From positions 114,109 through 178,108 of the forward strand of contig JARLGU010000006.1 of the NCBI GenBank assembly GCA_031292625.1: DNA of 64,000 bases, given 5' to 3'. The notes beneath the pieces are model-generated. The model was given only the letters and a program-made list of their open reading frames with translations, searched no databases and was not told the DNA's origin. Below, in pieces: positions 51,169-60,690 of the stretch. Numbering within the stretch: the first letter of the stretch is position 1; the number at the start of each line of letters is the position of its first letter. A program made the translations under genes and the position numbers. This stretch comes from Capsulimonadaceae bacterium. Lineage in GTDB: Bacteria > Armatimonadota > Armatimonadia > Armatimonadales > Capsulimonadaceae.

Positions 51169-51819
51169 ATGAGAAAGACATCTCCTCGCGCCATAGAATT
51201 GCCCCAAATCCCTGACGAGATCAAGCCGTTGGAGGAGTTGCGTCTGACGAACGACTCGCTTCACAACGCCATTCACCTGACCGGCGCCGATCTTCGTGGC
51301 GTTCGCGCGGCTCGATGGAAATTGTCGGAAGTCCGATTGTCACGCGTGGTCTTCGCGGAATCGGACTGCGTCGCCGTATCGTTGCAAGACGTGGACATTC
51401 AGCAATGCGACCTTGCAAGCGCTTGCTGGCGCGCCGCGACCTGGGATCGCGTCCGGATAGCAGAGAGCAGGATGGTTGGCTTTCGATGCAACGAAGCCCG
51501 TTTGGTCGATTTGACGATCACCGGCACGCTCGCCAAGCTCGCCCAGTTCCGGTTCAGCGAATTCCGCAGCGTCCGCTTCGAGGACTGCGACCTGGAGGGC
51601 GCGGACTTCTACTCCGCCGACCTCCGGAAAGCGGTCTTCAAGAACTGCAACCTGAACGGCGTCGAATTCTCCGCCGCCAAGCTTCAAGGCGCGGACATCC
51701 GCGGATCGGAAATCGAGGGTGTCAGCATGCAGGCTGAATCGATGCAAGGCATGATCGTGGAACCACTCCAAGCCGTCCAACTCGCCTCGGCGTGGGGGTT
51801 GGTGGTGAAGTACGATTGA
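51169..51819 (+). CDS. Pentapeptide-repeat protein
   Basis: 216 aa from ATG 51169; the frame opens 40 codons earlier but that part contains the dyad element. Pentapeptide-like A(D/N)LXX units recur: LTGADLRGVRAARW, DVDIQQCDLASACW, FEDCDLEGADFYSADLRKAVFKNCNLNGVEF, LQGADIRGSEIEGVSMQ. They should form a right-handed quadrilateral beta-helix. Function unknown: such proteins range from gyrase protection to scaffolds. No signal peptide. Convergent with the ImmA/IrrE-type gene; a perfect GACGGTC-GAT-GACCGTC hairpin at 51852-51868 separates them. Confidence 0.85.
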   Translation: MRKTSPRAIELPQIPDEIKPLEELRLTNDSLHNAIHLTGADLRGVRAARWKLSEVRLSRVVFAESDCVAVSLQDVDIQQCDLASACWRAATWDRVRIAESRMVGFRCNEARLVDLTITGTLAKLAQFRFSEFRSVRFEDCDLEGADFYSADLRKAVFKNCNLNGVEFSAAKLQGADIRGSEIEGVSMQAESMQGMIVEPLQAVQLASAWGLVVKYD

Positions 51820-51892
51820 GTGCCACAAGCAAGTCGGCAAGCAATGTATCGGACGGTCGATGACCGTCTAAACGCGCGGACATCCTTATTGC

Positions 51893-53392
51893 TCATCTGG
51901 CAAGGAGAGCATCACGCTGTTCGCCGCTAATCTCTCCAATATTCGCCAGGTGATGGACCAATGCCCCTTTGCTGACCTTAAGATCGTCTGCTAACTGTGT
52001 TACCTCTCTTGCAAGATCAACCGCATTTCTATCAATATTCGTGCGCCACGGCGGCATAAGAAACATAGCCGCAAATGCGTTAGCTCGCTGCTCAACGGCA
52101 GGGTGCGCCCACGGAGTACTTGGATGCACGATGGATTTCGCCTTATTTCGGTCGAATAAAATGTGACACAGTTCGTGTGCTATCGTGAAGCGCGTGCCTC
52201 TGTCTACATTAAATCCGCTATCTTTGTTCACCACGATTGTTGGAGCGTAGTTTGGCCCCGCGATGGCAACGCCGCGAGGTCCTTCGGCTCCCAAATGCTC
52301 AATAATTGTCTTAACGTTTAACGACTGAACGATATTGTCGACGTCTGTAAAGGTCTCTTCTGGATCCGGCTCGACCTGCTCCAAAATCTCTCTTGCAAGC
52401 ATATATCCATCATCATAAGGAGACGCGGCGCCCCACGCCGGAATGTTCTCTGTCAGCCGAAGTAATTCGCGGGGCTCTTCTTGATCCGTTTCCGAAGACA
52501 TCAGGATTCCGATCAGCGTCGCAGCGGCTTCTTCTGAGATTTCCGGAGACAGCGCTCCAAACATCGCAACTGCAGGAACCATTGGCGCCAAGACTTGATC
52601 GTGCAGATGATCCTGAGTCCACTTGGAAACCGCACTGTCTCCTTTGTGCAAAAGAGAGTAGAGGCGGCCTGGGCGATCAGATGAATCAAGAAACCAGGCA
52701 AGCTTGGTTTCTGCATCTTCTTTGTTTCGTTTTGCTACGAGTTCCCGCAATTGCGCGTACCACGGGAACTGGGCCAACTCAGGCTGCTTGAGAAACCACG
52801 ACAAGACGTCATCAAGAACCGACGCCACGCTTTGTACGCTTGCGTGCGCTCCTCCTGGTTCGACCAGAAAGTCTACGCTCTCTGCTCCAAGAAGAACGCG
52901 ATCCCCCCAGGAGATTTCAATATCGTCACCTGTACGCTGAAAGAATATATCGGGAAATAGACCGCCCTCGGAAGCAGCGCGAATTGAGTGTCGCAAGGCC
53001 CACTCTTGCCACACTTGAAACTGCTCGTCATCCCCATGCAACTGAAGGGCACTCAAGTAGAAGCCTCGCGCCCATCTACGTCGACTGTCTAGATTAGGGA
53101 GATTACCTGGAAGGCGATACTCGTGAAGAAGGGCAGACCAATTCTTGACTATCCACCTGAAGAAAGGGGCGAGATACCACCTTACGTGCTCAAGTCTCCT
53201 CATCCCTTGGCCCGTTATGATTGACGACTCGCAAAGATTTATACCGGACACCCATATCTGCAAGTCGCCCCAAGAGCCCACCGAACTGCAAGGCGCGTGC
53301 GCCAACCGATCAGGATCCTTGATTAGGCGGATTCTGACCGCAAACGTCGCCATGTCGCCAATTGTTGCAAAGTCTGGGGTTGCGTTCTTCAA
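51893..53392 (-). CDS. ImmA/IrrE-type metallopeptidase with long N-terminal domain
   Basis: 499 aa from TTG 53392, seven bases after GGAGGA and overlapping the upstream stop (TTGA). The C-terminal peptidase domain contains the zinc motif FTIAHELCHILFDRNK (HELCH, about residues 404-408), and EQRANAFAAMFLMP, the ImmA/IrrE signature. The last part (VTQLADDLKVSKGALVHHLANIG) is a helix-turn-helix-like extension. The first ~330 residues are helical and unrecognised. In this family the peptidase often cleaves a repressor or antitoxin. The small upstream partner suggests a toxin-antitoxin or defence pair. Confidence 0.75.
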   Translation of the reverse strand: MKNATPDFATIGDMATFAVRIRLIKDPDRLAHAPCSSVGSWGDLQIWVSGINLCESSIITGQGMRRLEHVRWYLAPFFRWIVKNWSALLHEYRLPGNLPNLDSRRRWARGFYLSALQLHGDDEQFQVWQEWALRHSIRAASEGGLFPDIFFQRTGDDIEISWGDRVLLGAESVDFLVEPGGAHASVQSVASVLDDVLSWFLKQPELAQFPWYAQLRELVAKRNKEDAETKLAWFLDSSDRPGRLYSLLHKGDSAVSKWTQDHLHDQVLAPMVPAVAMFGALSPEISEEAAATLIGILMSSETDQEEPRELLRLTENIPAWGAASPYDDGYMLAREILEQVEPDPEETFTDVDNIVQSLNVKTIIEHLGAEGPRGVAIAGPNYAPTIVVNKDSGFNVDRGTRFTIAHELCHILFDRNKAKSIVHPSTPWAHPAVEQRANAFAAMFLMPPWRTNIDRNAVDLAREVTQLADDLKVSKGALVHHLANIGEISGEQRDALLAR

Positions 53393-53727
53393 AGAGATCC
53401 TCCAAACGCATCTCGAACCTTCGCGCGCGTACCGTATGTCCGCAGGCAGCGCCGCTCAACCTTCCCTGCCTTTACCCAGTCATTCTTAATTTTGAAATCA
53501 ACTAGATCCCACGCCTCGGGATAACCGTGCCACGTGTCCTTGTCCTGGTTAGTCAGTTGAGCTACAAAGGCGACGCCATTCATTGTGCTAACACGCTTTT
53601 CACCCATTACAACGCTATCATCGAGAAGCTGTTGGGCCGCCGCTTTGCTCCAAGGCGGACACTTAATCCCTGGACGCTCCGCCGAGATTGGCTCACAATG
53701 CTTGGGGCTAGCAATATAGGTCGGCAT
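53389..53727 (-). CDS. Small hypothetical protein, partner of ImmA/IrrE-type peptidase
   Basis: 112 aa, soluble, basic. AAGGGAA lies just before ATG. No family recognised. KRVSTMNGVAFVAQLTNQDKDTWHGYPEAWDLVDFKIKNDWVKAGKVERRCLRTYGT could fold as a small beta/alpha domain; a charged C-terminus follows. Its stop overlaps the peptidase start, so both are made from one transcript in fixed ratio. Possible substrate or regulator of the peptidase. No clear promoter in the 140 bases upstream. Confidence 0.65.
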   Translation of the reverse strand: MPTYIASPKHCEPISAERPGIKCPPWSKAAAQQLLDDSVVMGEKRVSTMNGVAFVAQLTNQDKDTWHGYPEAWDLVDFKIKNDWVKAGKVERRCLRTYGTRAKVRDAFGGSL

Positions 53728-53867
53728 TTCCCTTAAAACATCATACCCTTCTCCCGTAAGACGGCCGATGAACAGTCGATCGCGCCGACATCACGAGCGA
53801 ACGCAAACGCGTTACCCTATTACACTAACAACACGCACAACCGAGCGGCCTTAAATCCTCTTGTCCC

Positions 53868-56800
53868 CTACCCCCGCTTCACCAGCAGCGTCTTGATCTC
53901 GAACGGACGGAAGTATAGTTCCACCGCGCCCGACGTTAGCGCGACCGGTTTGGGCTTCTCCTCCAGCATGTTGGTCTCGGCGACGCTCGTTACCGGGATG
54001 CCGAACGTTATTTTCGCATGCGTCCCGGTCTTGCCGGCTTCGTAGAGCCGCAGCACGAACGCATCGCCGGCATCGGCGACCTTGACCGTGTCGATGATCA
54101 CGTTCGCCGCGTCGACACTCGCCAGGTTAACCGGCGATCTGCGACCGGACGCGCCCGGCGCGGAGATGGGCGGGATATTGAGCTCGTACGCCGGGCGAAC
54201 CACGCTCTCGACGCTGAATCCGCCAGCGTGCGGCAAGACCGAGTACGTAAAGCGATGGATCCCCTCGTCACCGCGCGCATCGGGATGGCGGCCGGATTTG
54301 ATCAGGCTCAGGCTGTACTGCCCGTCCTTAACCGTGCACGCGTACTTGCAGTTGTTTAGGAACGCGACGCCGAAGCCATTCTCCGAAACATCCGTCCATT
54401 TGTGCGCGCAAACATCGAACTGCGCGCGGTCGTACGTCGTGTTGTCATGCGTCGAGCGGACGACGTGGCCGAACTGGATCTCATGGCGAGACGTCTCGGC
54501 AAGCACGTCCAGCGCGAAGCCAACCTTCAGCAACCGGTACTTCTCCTTCCAATCCACGCGCGTCTCGAAGTCGATCTTGGCGGTAGTGGAGTGGAATACG
54601 ATGTCCTGTACGAGAGTCGAATCGCTGCCAATCCGGCGAGTCTGGCGGACGCGCAATTGCAGCGGACCGCGCGCGACGACCTCGCTGGAAATCAGATCGC
54701 CGGTCGGCGCCATCTTCAGCTTCTGATCGCGATCGACGTCCCAATTGTCGTACATTTGCGGAACGTCTTCGCCGAGCACGAACGCGTTGAACGCTTCCCC
54801 CGCCTTCACGAGTTCGCGGCGCGACGCGAGGTCGTACAACGACACGATGCGGCCGGCCGCGTCGAAGCGAACCCGCGCGAATGGCGTGTGAACCTCGTCG
54901 CCGTCGATGCGCAGCGAGGAAGACGGCGGCGACTTGCGCAGCGCGACCAGCGCGACGTCGGCTGCGCTCAGCGGCGGCAAGGTGACGCCAGCGACCGCGA
55001 GACGCTCATTGCCGTCGATGTCGACCACTACCTGCGCGGCGACTCCCTCCCCGGCAGGCTGCACGCCCTTAGGTAGCCCCGTGATCTCAAATTCGCCCGC
55101 GCGAGCCCAGCTCAGGCTGTTAATAAGCAACCTCGACGACGAAGTCTCGTGCGACGCAAGCGCCTTCGCCGCGTCGTCGCGGAGCCGGTTCGCGTCCCTG
55201 ACGCAACCCTCCAGCTCGGCAATCGCGACGTCATTCGCCTCGGCAATCGATGAGCCAGGCAGAATGTCGTGGAACTGGTTGACCAGCAGCGTTTTCCAGG
55301 TCTCAAGAAGCGCGGCCGCAGGATACGCGGCATCCGCGACCGCCCACGCAAGCGTCGCCGCCAGCTCGGCATCGCGCAACGCCAGCTCACTGGCGCGGTT
55401 GAGGCGCTTGATCGGCGCGATCGACGTCAGCGTGCCGCGGTGAAGTTCCAAGTACAGCTCGCCCACCCAGCGCGGCAGGCCGGTCAGCTCATTCTCTATG
55501 CCAGTCATAAATTCGCTGACGCTCTGATACTGCGCCTTCGGGCAGCCTTCCAGATCCGCCGTAAGACGCCCCGCTTCGATCTGCTCCGCCGTCGGTCCGC
55601 CGCCGCCGTCACCCCAACCAAACGACATCAGCCGCCGGTCGGAGACATCCTTATGGCGAACCGCCTTCCAGGCGTTGATCATTGTCTCGGGATCGGGCGT
55701 ACACTGGATCAGGTTAAAGTGCGCAAGCATCTCGGATCCGTCGATGCCGCGCCAAACGAACGTATCGTAGGGAAACTTGTTGGTGTCGTTCCAGTCGATC
55801 TTCGTCGTGCAAAAGAAGCGCACGTCGCATCCCAGCAAGATCTGCGGAAGCGCGGCCGAGTAGCCGAAGACATCCGGCTGCCAGAGCGTGTCGGATGTCA
55901 CGCCGAACATCTCGCGCGTGGCGCGCTGTCCAACCAGGCACTGGCGCACGAACGACTCGCCCGACGGCACGTTGCAGTCCGGCTCGACCCACATTGCGCC
56001 GTTCACTTCCCAGCGTCCGTCCTTAACCCGTTGCTGCATTCGCTTGAATACGTCCGGATACAGCCGGCGAACGACATCGGCATGGTAAGCGGCGCTCTGC
56101 GTAAAGCGAAACTCAGGATACTCGTCCATCAAACTGAGCACAGACGAGAACGTCCGCGCGAACTTGCGCCAGGTTTCTTTCACCGTCCACAACCACGCGG
56201 TGTCAATGTGTGAGTGCCCGATGATGCCCATCACCGGCGCGGTCGGCCCGTTGCGCAGTTCGAGCAGCGGACGCATCACTCCGCGCGCCGACGCCAGCGC
56301 CTCGCGCCAAACCGTCTCGCTCACCTCGGCGGGCTTGGCGTAGACGATCGCGAAAACATCTTGCAGCGCCTGCTGGATACGGCCACGGCGCAGGCTGTGT
56401 TCTTCCAACGCCTCGGCAAGCTGGCGCAGCGTCCGCAGCTCGAAAACGAACGCGCTAACATCTTCGCGCTGCGTTACGAGTTCGAGCCCCTCATAAGTGC
56501 ACGAATCTTTCTTTACGACCTGTGCGGGATCATCCTGCAGGCCTGTGCCGTAGTATGGCTGGGTGCCGGGAAACGTGTGTCCAGCGTAGCTTTCGATGGC
56601 GATCTCATGGCGCGCGCCCGCTTTGGCGGAGAGCGCCAGCAAGCGCACCGGATGGTTCAAGTCGAACACGCCTTGATGCTGGCCGTCGACGATCAATAAG
56701 CTCTCTTTGCCTCCCGTCTTCGCCCGGAGATAAACCGCGCGGCCATCCAGCGGCTCCGGGATCACGACGCTCGCGCGAAGCCACGCATTGCCCCAGCTTT

Positions 56801-56987
56801 CGCCCCACCGGTCGCCTACCGCAACCGGACGCCAATCCAGGCCCGCCGACTTGGGAGGGATGCCGCGAAAGTGGTCGAATGTCTGCGCGATTTCCGCAGA
56901 CAGTTCGAGCACGGTTTCATACCGCAAGCTATCATAAACCTTTTCGATGTTGACAAGCTTGCCAGGGATTTTCTTGTCGAGAAGCAT
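53868..56987 (-). CDS. Alpha-mannosidase, GH38
   Basis: 1039 aa. N-terminal lectin-like region, then the GH38 catalytic domain: GHSHIDTAWLWTVKETWRK (metal His-Asp, about residues 255-273), SAAYHADVVRRLYPDVF, EVNGAMWVEPDCNVPSGESFVRQ, and DTLWQPDVFGYSAALPQIL with the nucleophile Asp near residue 366. The middle domain contains VNQFHDILPGSSI. The C-terminal half is beta-rich. No signal peptide. Acts on alpha-mannosides, probably imported. Upstream of it on the same strand lies a ROK kinase, a plausible operon for mannose use. Confidence 0.95.
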   Translation of the reverse strand: MLLDKKIPGKLVNIEKVYDSLRYETVLELSAEIAQTFDHFRGIPPKSAGLDWRPVAVGDRWGESWGNAWLRASVVIPEPLDGRAVYLRAKTGGKESLLIVDGQHQGVFDLNHPVRLLALSAKAGARHEIAIESYAGHTFPGTQPYYGTGLQDDPAQVVKKDSCTYEGLELVTQREDVSAFVFELRTLRQLAEALEEHSLRRGRIQQALQDVFAIVYAKPAEVSETVWREALASARGVMRPLLELRNGPTAPVMGIIGHSHIDTAWLWTVKETWRKFARTFSSVLSLMDEYPEFRFTQSAAYHADVVRRLYPDVFKRMQQRVKDGRWEVNGAMWVEPDCNVPSGESFVRQCLVGQRATREMFGVTSDTLWQPDVFGYSAALPQILLGCDVRFFCTTKIDWNDTNKFPYDTFVWRGIDGSEMLAHFNLIQCTPDPETMINAWKAVRHKDVSDRRLMSFGWGDGGGGPTAEQIEAGRLTADLEGCPKAQYQSVSEFMTGIENELTGLPRWVGELYLELHRGTLTSIAPIKRLNRASELALRDAELAATLAWAVADAAYPAAALLETWKTLLVNQFHDILPGSSIAEANDVAIAELEGCVRDANRLRDDAAKALASHETSSSRLLINSLSWARAGEFEITGLPKGVQPAGEGVAAQVVVDIDGNERLAVAGVTLPPLSAADVALVALRKSPPSSSLRIDGDEVHTPFARVRFDAAGRIVSLYDLASRRELVKAGEAFNAFVLGEDVPQMYDNWDVDRDQKLKMAPTGDLISSEVVARGPLQLRVRQTRRIGSDSTLVQDIVFHSTTAKIDFETRVDWKEKYRLLKVGFALDVLAETSRHEIQFGHVVRSTHDNTTYDRAQFDVCAHKWTDVSENGFGVAFLNNCKYACTVKDGQYSLSLIKSGRHPDARGDEGIHRFTYSVLPHAGGFSVESVVRPAYELNIPPISAPGASGRRSPVNLASVDAANVIIDTVKVADAGDAFVLRLYEAGKTGTHAKITFGIPVTSVAETNMLEEKPKPVALTSGAVELYFRPFEIKTLLVKRG

Positions 56988-57070
56988 GAAGAATTGTCCT
57001 TACGTGTCGCTAATTGAAATGCCTAATTGTTCGCACCACTGCGACGCCGAACCGCGCGTCGCGGCAAACA

Positions 57071-57928
57071 TCACTCTGCTTTAGCCCGCATCGCCAATGC
57101 CACGGAACCATACAAAGCAGTTTCGTAACCCAGATCGCTTAGCCGAACTTCGGGCGCAGGGACCAGCTTGCAATGTTCTTGCATAAGGCGTATTGCCGGC
57201 TCCAAAAGACGCTGACCGCCCCCGACCGCAACGCCGCCGCCCAATACGATGAGGTCCGGCGCATACAGCGCCGAGTAGCTTCGCAAAGCCTGGCCAAGAT
57301 TGTACGATACCTCGCTCCACTCGGCTTCGTCCAGATTTTGCGCGGGCTTCCCGTATATCCTCCGGATCCCGTTGCCGGAGATGATCGCTTCGACACAATC
57401 TCCCGCGCCGCATTCGCATTCGATACGCTCAGCGTGAGCGCATCGATATGCGATGCCAAGGTGCCCAACTTCGGGATGGCTGCCGCCTTGACCACGATAA
57501 AGCTCTCCATCCAGCAAAAGGCCGCCGCCGACACCGGTGCTCATCGTGATATAAAGAAGCCTCGACACCCGCGCGCCGCCGAATTGATACTCGGCAAGCA
57601 CCGCGGCGTCCGTATCCACCTCCACCGCCAACGGACAGTCGTAGCGCTCCTTGAAGAGCCTTCCCAACGGAACATCTTGCCACTCGGGCTGATGCAACGG
57701 CGACACAATCCCGTTCTTCCAATCCAAAGGACCGCCGGCCGCCGCCCCGAAGGCGAGGATCTCGTCTCCAGCGGCAACCTCGGCGACCATCTCGTAGAGC
57801 GCGTCCAGGCCCTCTTGAAGCGGCAGGGGCGTCCCACGGCTCGTACGGCGCAGGACTTCGCCTTTCTCATTTGCGGCGCACACGAGAAGCTTGGTGCCGC
57901 CAATATCCAGACCGACAAAAATCTTCAT
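57071..57928 (-). CDS. ROK-family sugar kinase
   Basis: 285 aa. GLDIGGTKLLVCAANEKGEVL (ATP phosphate-binding, residues 6-26), TMSTGVGGGLLLDGELYRGQGGSHPEVGHLGI with the catalytic and metal-binding HPEVGH, and CECGAGDCVEAIISG (zinc motif, about 170-184). VLGGGVAVGGG near residue 235 is the C-terminal ATP site. It phosphorylates a hexose such as mannose or glucose; the sugar cannot be read from sequence. It precedes the alpha-mannosidase by 83 bases on the same strand. Confidence 0.92.
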   Translation of the reverse strand: MKIFVGLDIGGTKLLVCAANEKGEVLRRTSRGTPLPLQEGLDALYEMVAEVAAGDEILAFGAAAGGPLDWKNGIVSPLHQPEWQDVPLGRLFKERYDCPLAVEVDTDAAVLAEYQFGGARVSRLLYITMSTGVGGGLLLDGELYRGQGGSHPEVGHLGIAYRCAHAERIECECGAGDCVEAIISGNGIRRIYGKPAQNLDEAEWSEVSYNLGQALRSYSALYAPDLIVLGGGVAVGGGQRLLEPAIRLMQEHCKLVPAPEVRLSDLGYETALYGSVALAMRAKAE

Positions 57929-58230
57929 AGTCTATTCACAACCTTAATTCCGGCCCGAGAACGTTGTCGCGCGCCTAAATGCGCCGGGCACGGCCATTCC
58001 TCGGATTGTTCGGTATCGCCTGGCGGATCTCCTACCCGCATCCAATGTTTTACGCCAATCCGTCGCCAAAGACAAAGCGCCCTTGCAATCGCGGAGGCTT
58101 CGCTTACTGCCTCTTGGCGTCGAAAAGAAGACCAACCGGCGAGGCATCGTCATGACGTTCCTCGTTTACGAATCGGCCCGAAGCACGGATGCGCAGGGGA
58201 ATTTCGGTCGCGCATGTCGAACGATACGCA
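57929..58230. other. Intergenic stretch between ROK kinase and membrane protein
   Basis: 302 bases; no gene, repeat or clear promoter recognised. TTAAGG lies 15 bases before the ROK start on the minus strand. Confidence 0.3.
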
Positions 58231-59583
58231 ATGAGCCCATTCGCCGTATCCCGCAGGTTCAAACTGCCTCCGGCCCCGGAGCTGCTCCAAGCCGCGGGCT
58301 GTCTCGCAATTGGGATTTACGTTCTCTTCGCGACGATCCGGCAATTTCCCACGATACCGGGTCTTCAGCTCGATGGGGACCAACGTCACCTTGTCGACAG
58401 CCTCGGCCAGGCGGCCACGTTCTGGGACACGATGCGGTGGTGGAACCATACGTGGGTGGGCGCGTTCCATTACTGGCGTCCTCTCACAAGCCAGTTCTTC
58501 TGGATGGAGTTCCACGTCTTCACGTTGCACAGGCCAGAGCTATGGAACTGCGTGTCGATAGTCTCACAGCTAATCGTCGACGTGCTACTTATCGTCCTTA
58601 TCCGCCAAATCAGCGGTAAATGGATTACCGGGTTCCTCGGCGCATTCCTTTTCTTAGGCGATCCGTTTAGCCTCATACCGCAAGGCATCCTGCCCGACTC
58701 GGGATCGACATCGACCGTCGCGATCACCAACTGGAAGGATCAGGCCGACATGTGGGTCACGAGCGCGACGCTTGGCGCAATGATCGCGGCCCTGCGCGGC
58801 CGGTGGGGCTGGGCGACGCTCTGCGCGGCGGCAGCGCCCTGCTTCAAGGAAAATGGTTGGGTTGCCGTCCCGTTTATCGTTGCGCTCCTCGGCGTTCGCG
58901 GACAACTTCGAGCCGTCCCCCGCTCCGTTATTGTAGCCAATGTCCTCGCGGTCGCCGCATTGCTCGTCCTTCGCTGGATTACGCCTGGCAACGTTTTCGA
59001 TATGCAGCCAGTCGGTCATAACGTCCACTGGAGCACGCGCTACCTGTCCGTGATCTCCGGGCCATTCTTCGCCCTATTGCGCGCCGGAGGCTGGGGCGCA
59101 TCGGTTCTTGCGGTCATAATACTACTTGCCCTGGTCACTCCACGCATCAGCGCCGGCCAAAGGCTCATCGGGCTTGCCCTCGGAACGGTTGCGGCGGCCC
59201 TGGTCAGCTCTTTCACCACTCATCAGCAGTTCGCTGTAAGCCTCGTAGGGCTTCTCGATCCCCGTTCCGGCCTGATCGCGGCGCTGGACGCCGCGTGGTG
59301 GTTGGTCCTTGTCTTTGCGGTGCTTGCCGAGTCCGCGATGCGGTCTACCGTGATTGCTTTCGCCGTGTTCCGCGTGATTAGCGGCGCGACCGTCGCCCTC
59401 GGGCTGGCCGTCGGCATTCACACGGTTTATTTGAGCAACGCCTACTACTGCGCCCTCTACGCTCTAGCGCTCACGGCTCTTCTCAAACGGATATCCATGC
59501 TTCGCTCGCCAAACAACCCTACGCCCCATGCTGTCGAGACCAGCCTGCCAACCATGAAACAAGACGATAACAGCGGCAAATAG
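58231..59583 (+). CDS. Polytopic membrane protein of unknown function
   Basis: 450 aa from ATG 58231; an in-frame ATG at 58189 is possible and neither has a good ribosome-binding site. About ten hydrophobic helices, e.g. LLQAAGCLAIGIYVLFATI, SIVSQLIVDVLLIVLIRQI, WVAVPFIVALLGVRG, SVIVANVLAVAALLVLRW, VLAVIILLALVTP. A first periplasmic loop (LDGDQRHLVDSLGQAATFWDTMRWWNHTWVGAFHYWRPLTSQFFW) has the DGD-type acidic and Trp/His-rich pattern of GT-C glycosyltransferase-like proteins. That link is an inference; no family was identified. Confidence 0.6.
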   Translation: MSPFAVSRRFKLPPAPELLQAAGCLAIGIYVLFATIRQFPTIPGLQLDGDQRHLVDSLGQAATFWDTMRWWNHTWVGAFHYWRPLTSQFFWMEFHVFTLHRPELWNCVSIVSQLIVDVLLIVLIRQISGKWITGFLGAFLFLGDPFSLIPQGILPDSGSTSTVAITNWKDQADMWVTSATLGAMIAALRGRWGWATLCAAAAPCFKENGWVAVPFIVALLGVRGQLRAVPRSVIVANVLAVAALLVLRWITPGNVFDMQPVGHNVHWSTRYLSVISGPFFALLRAGGWGASVLAVIILLALVTPRISAGQRLIGLALGTVAAALVSSFTTHQQFAVSLVGLLDPRSGLIAALDAAWWLVLVFAVLAESAMRSTVIAFAVFRVISGATVALGLAVGIHTVYLSNAYYCALYALALTALLKRISMLRSPNNPTPHAVETSLPTMKQDDNSGK

Positions 59584-59703
59584 GCACCGCAATCGCGATT
59601 CGGGAAATGTTCGCGCGCGCAAACGACCCTATCCTGTGGTATCGTATCCAAGAATAACCCGAAGCATGTCGGCGACGATATGCCCTCGGTGGAAGGATAA
59701 CTC

Positions 59704-60519
59704 ATGTCAACAGATCCATTTAGGCGCGTCGCAGGCGTGGCCGTCGCGTTCCTTGCTGTCGTGCCGTGCGCGTTTGCGCCGTCGGCATCTGCAGCGCCTA
59801 ACAGCGTTTCACCGGCAATCCAAGCGCCGCCCGCTGACCAATTCAAGCTTACGAAACAGCAGAAGGATTCGCTCCAAGCCATTACCTCGGCCGCTCAGAA
59901 ACAGATGAAGGCGATCCAGGATAATCCGAGTCTCAGCAGGCACGCCAAAGCCGAGCAGATCGCAAAACTTGTCGATAATCTCGAAGCCCAAACCAAGGCA
60001 ATCTTTGATGTTCGCCAGCGCAAGCTCTACGAAGCGGACCGCGCGAAGAGCAGCCAGGGCGACGAACTGCATCTCACGACCCAGCAGAAGGTTGAGCTCA
60101 GCCTGATCCGGCAAGAAACCGAGCGCCAGACCACCGCGGTCTTTGATGACCCCAAGGCCGGGCGAGCGGAGAAAGCGCGACGCATCGAAAAGATCTTGGC
60201 GGACAGCAAGCGCCAGCAAATTGCCGCGCTCAGCCCAGCACAGGTGAAGCTGGTCGAAGGAAACGACGCCAGGCAACAGGCCCAGGATCCACTGCATCGC
60301 ACGCTCGACCAGCGAATCCAAATGCGCATCATTGAGCGCGAAGCAATGGGCAAGGGCGAAAAGATCTACTTCAACAAGAAGCTGACCGAAGCCCAAAAGA
60401 AAGCGCAAATTACGGCGCTACAGAAGTCCGCCCAGACCGAACAAGAGGCGATCCTGACGCCGCAGCAGCGTCAAACCGAGCGCACTCTGATGGCGTCGCA
60501 ATCCCGCAGAGCCCAGTAG
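59704..60519 (+). CDS. Exported helical protein with three ~62-residue repeats
   Basis: 271 aa, good ribosome-binding site GGAAGGATAACTC. Signal peptide VAGVAVAFLAVVPCAFAPSASAA. Three imperfect repeats of about 62 residues start at LTKQQKDSLQAITSAAQKQ (~48), LTTQQKVELSLIRQETERQ (~123) and TLDQRIQMRIIEREAMGKG (~200), each followed by a K/R/E-rich helix with an AEKARRIEKIL-like segment and ending at a Q-rich (LSPAQ, LTPQQ) turn. The LT-x-x-Q pattern recalls Spy/CpxP-type periplasmic chaperones, but length and repeat number differ. A GCGGCC-ACGA-GGCCGC hairpin follows (60554-60569). Confidence 0.72.
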   Translation: MSTDPFRRVAGVAVAFLAVVPCAFAPSASAAPNSVSPAIQAPPADQFKLTKQQKDSLQAITSAAQKQMKAIQDNPSLSRHAKAEQIAKLVDNLEAQTKAIFDVRQRKLYEADRAKSSQGDELHLTTQQKVELSLIRQETERQTTAVFDDPKAGRAEKARRIEKILADSKRQQIAALSPAQVKLVEGNDARQQAQDPLHRTLDQRIQMRIIEREAMGKGEKIYFNKKLTEAQKKAQITALQKSAQTEQEAILTPQQRQTERTLMASQSRRAQ

Positions 60520-60690
60520 GCAACGCCGCCTCTCACGGGAGACGAAGGACGTCGCGGCCACGAGGCCGCATCTTGACAGCCGCAACGCGGTGAAACGAAA
60601 TAGGCGCTTGAATTGGCATCGCCGATGCGCTTCCAACGCGCCCAACCGCGCGGCAGCGCGAGAAAGGTTTAGGCCTAGCCCGGCTGGCCT

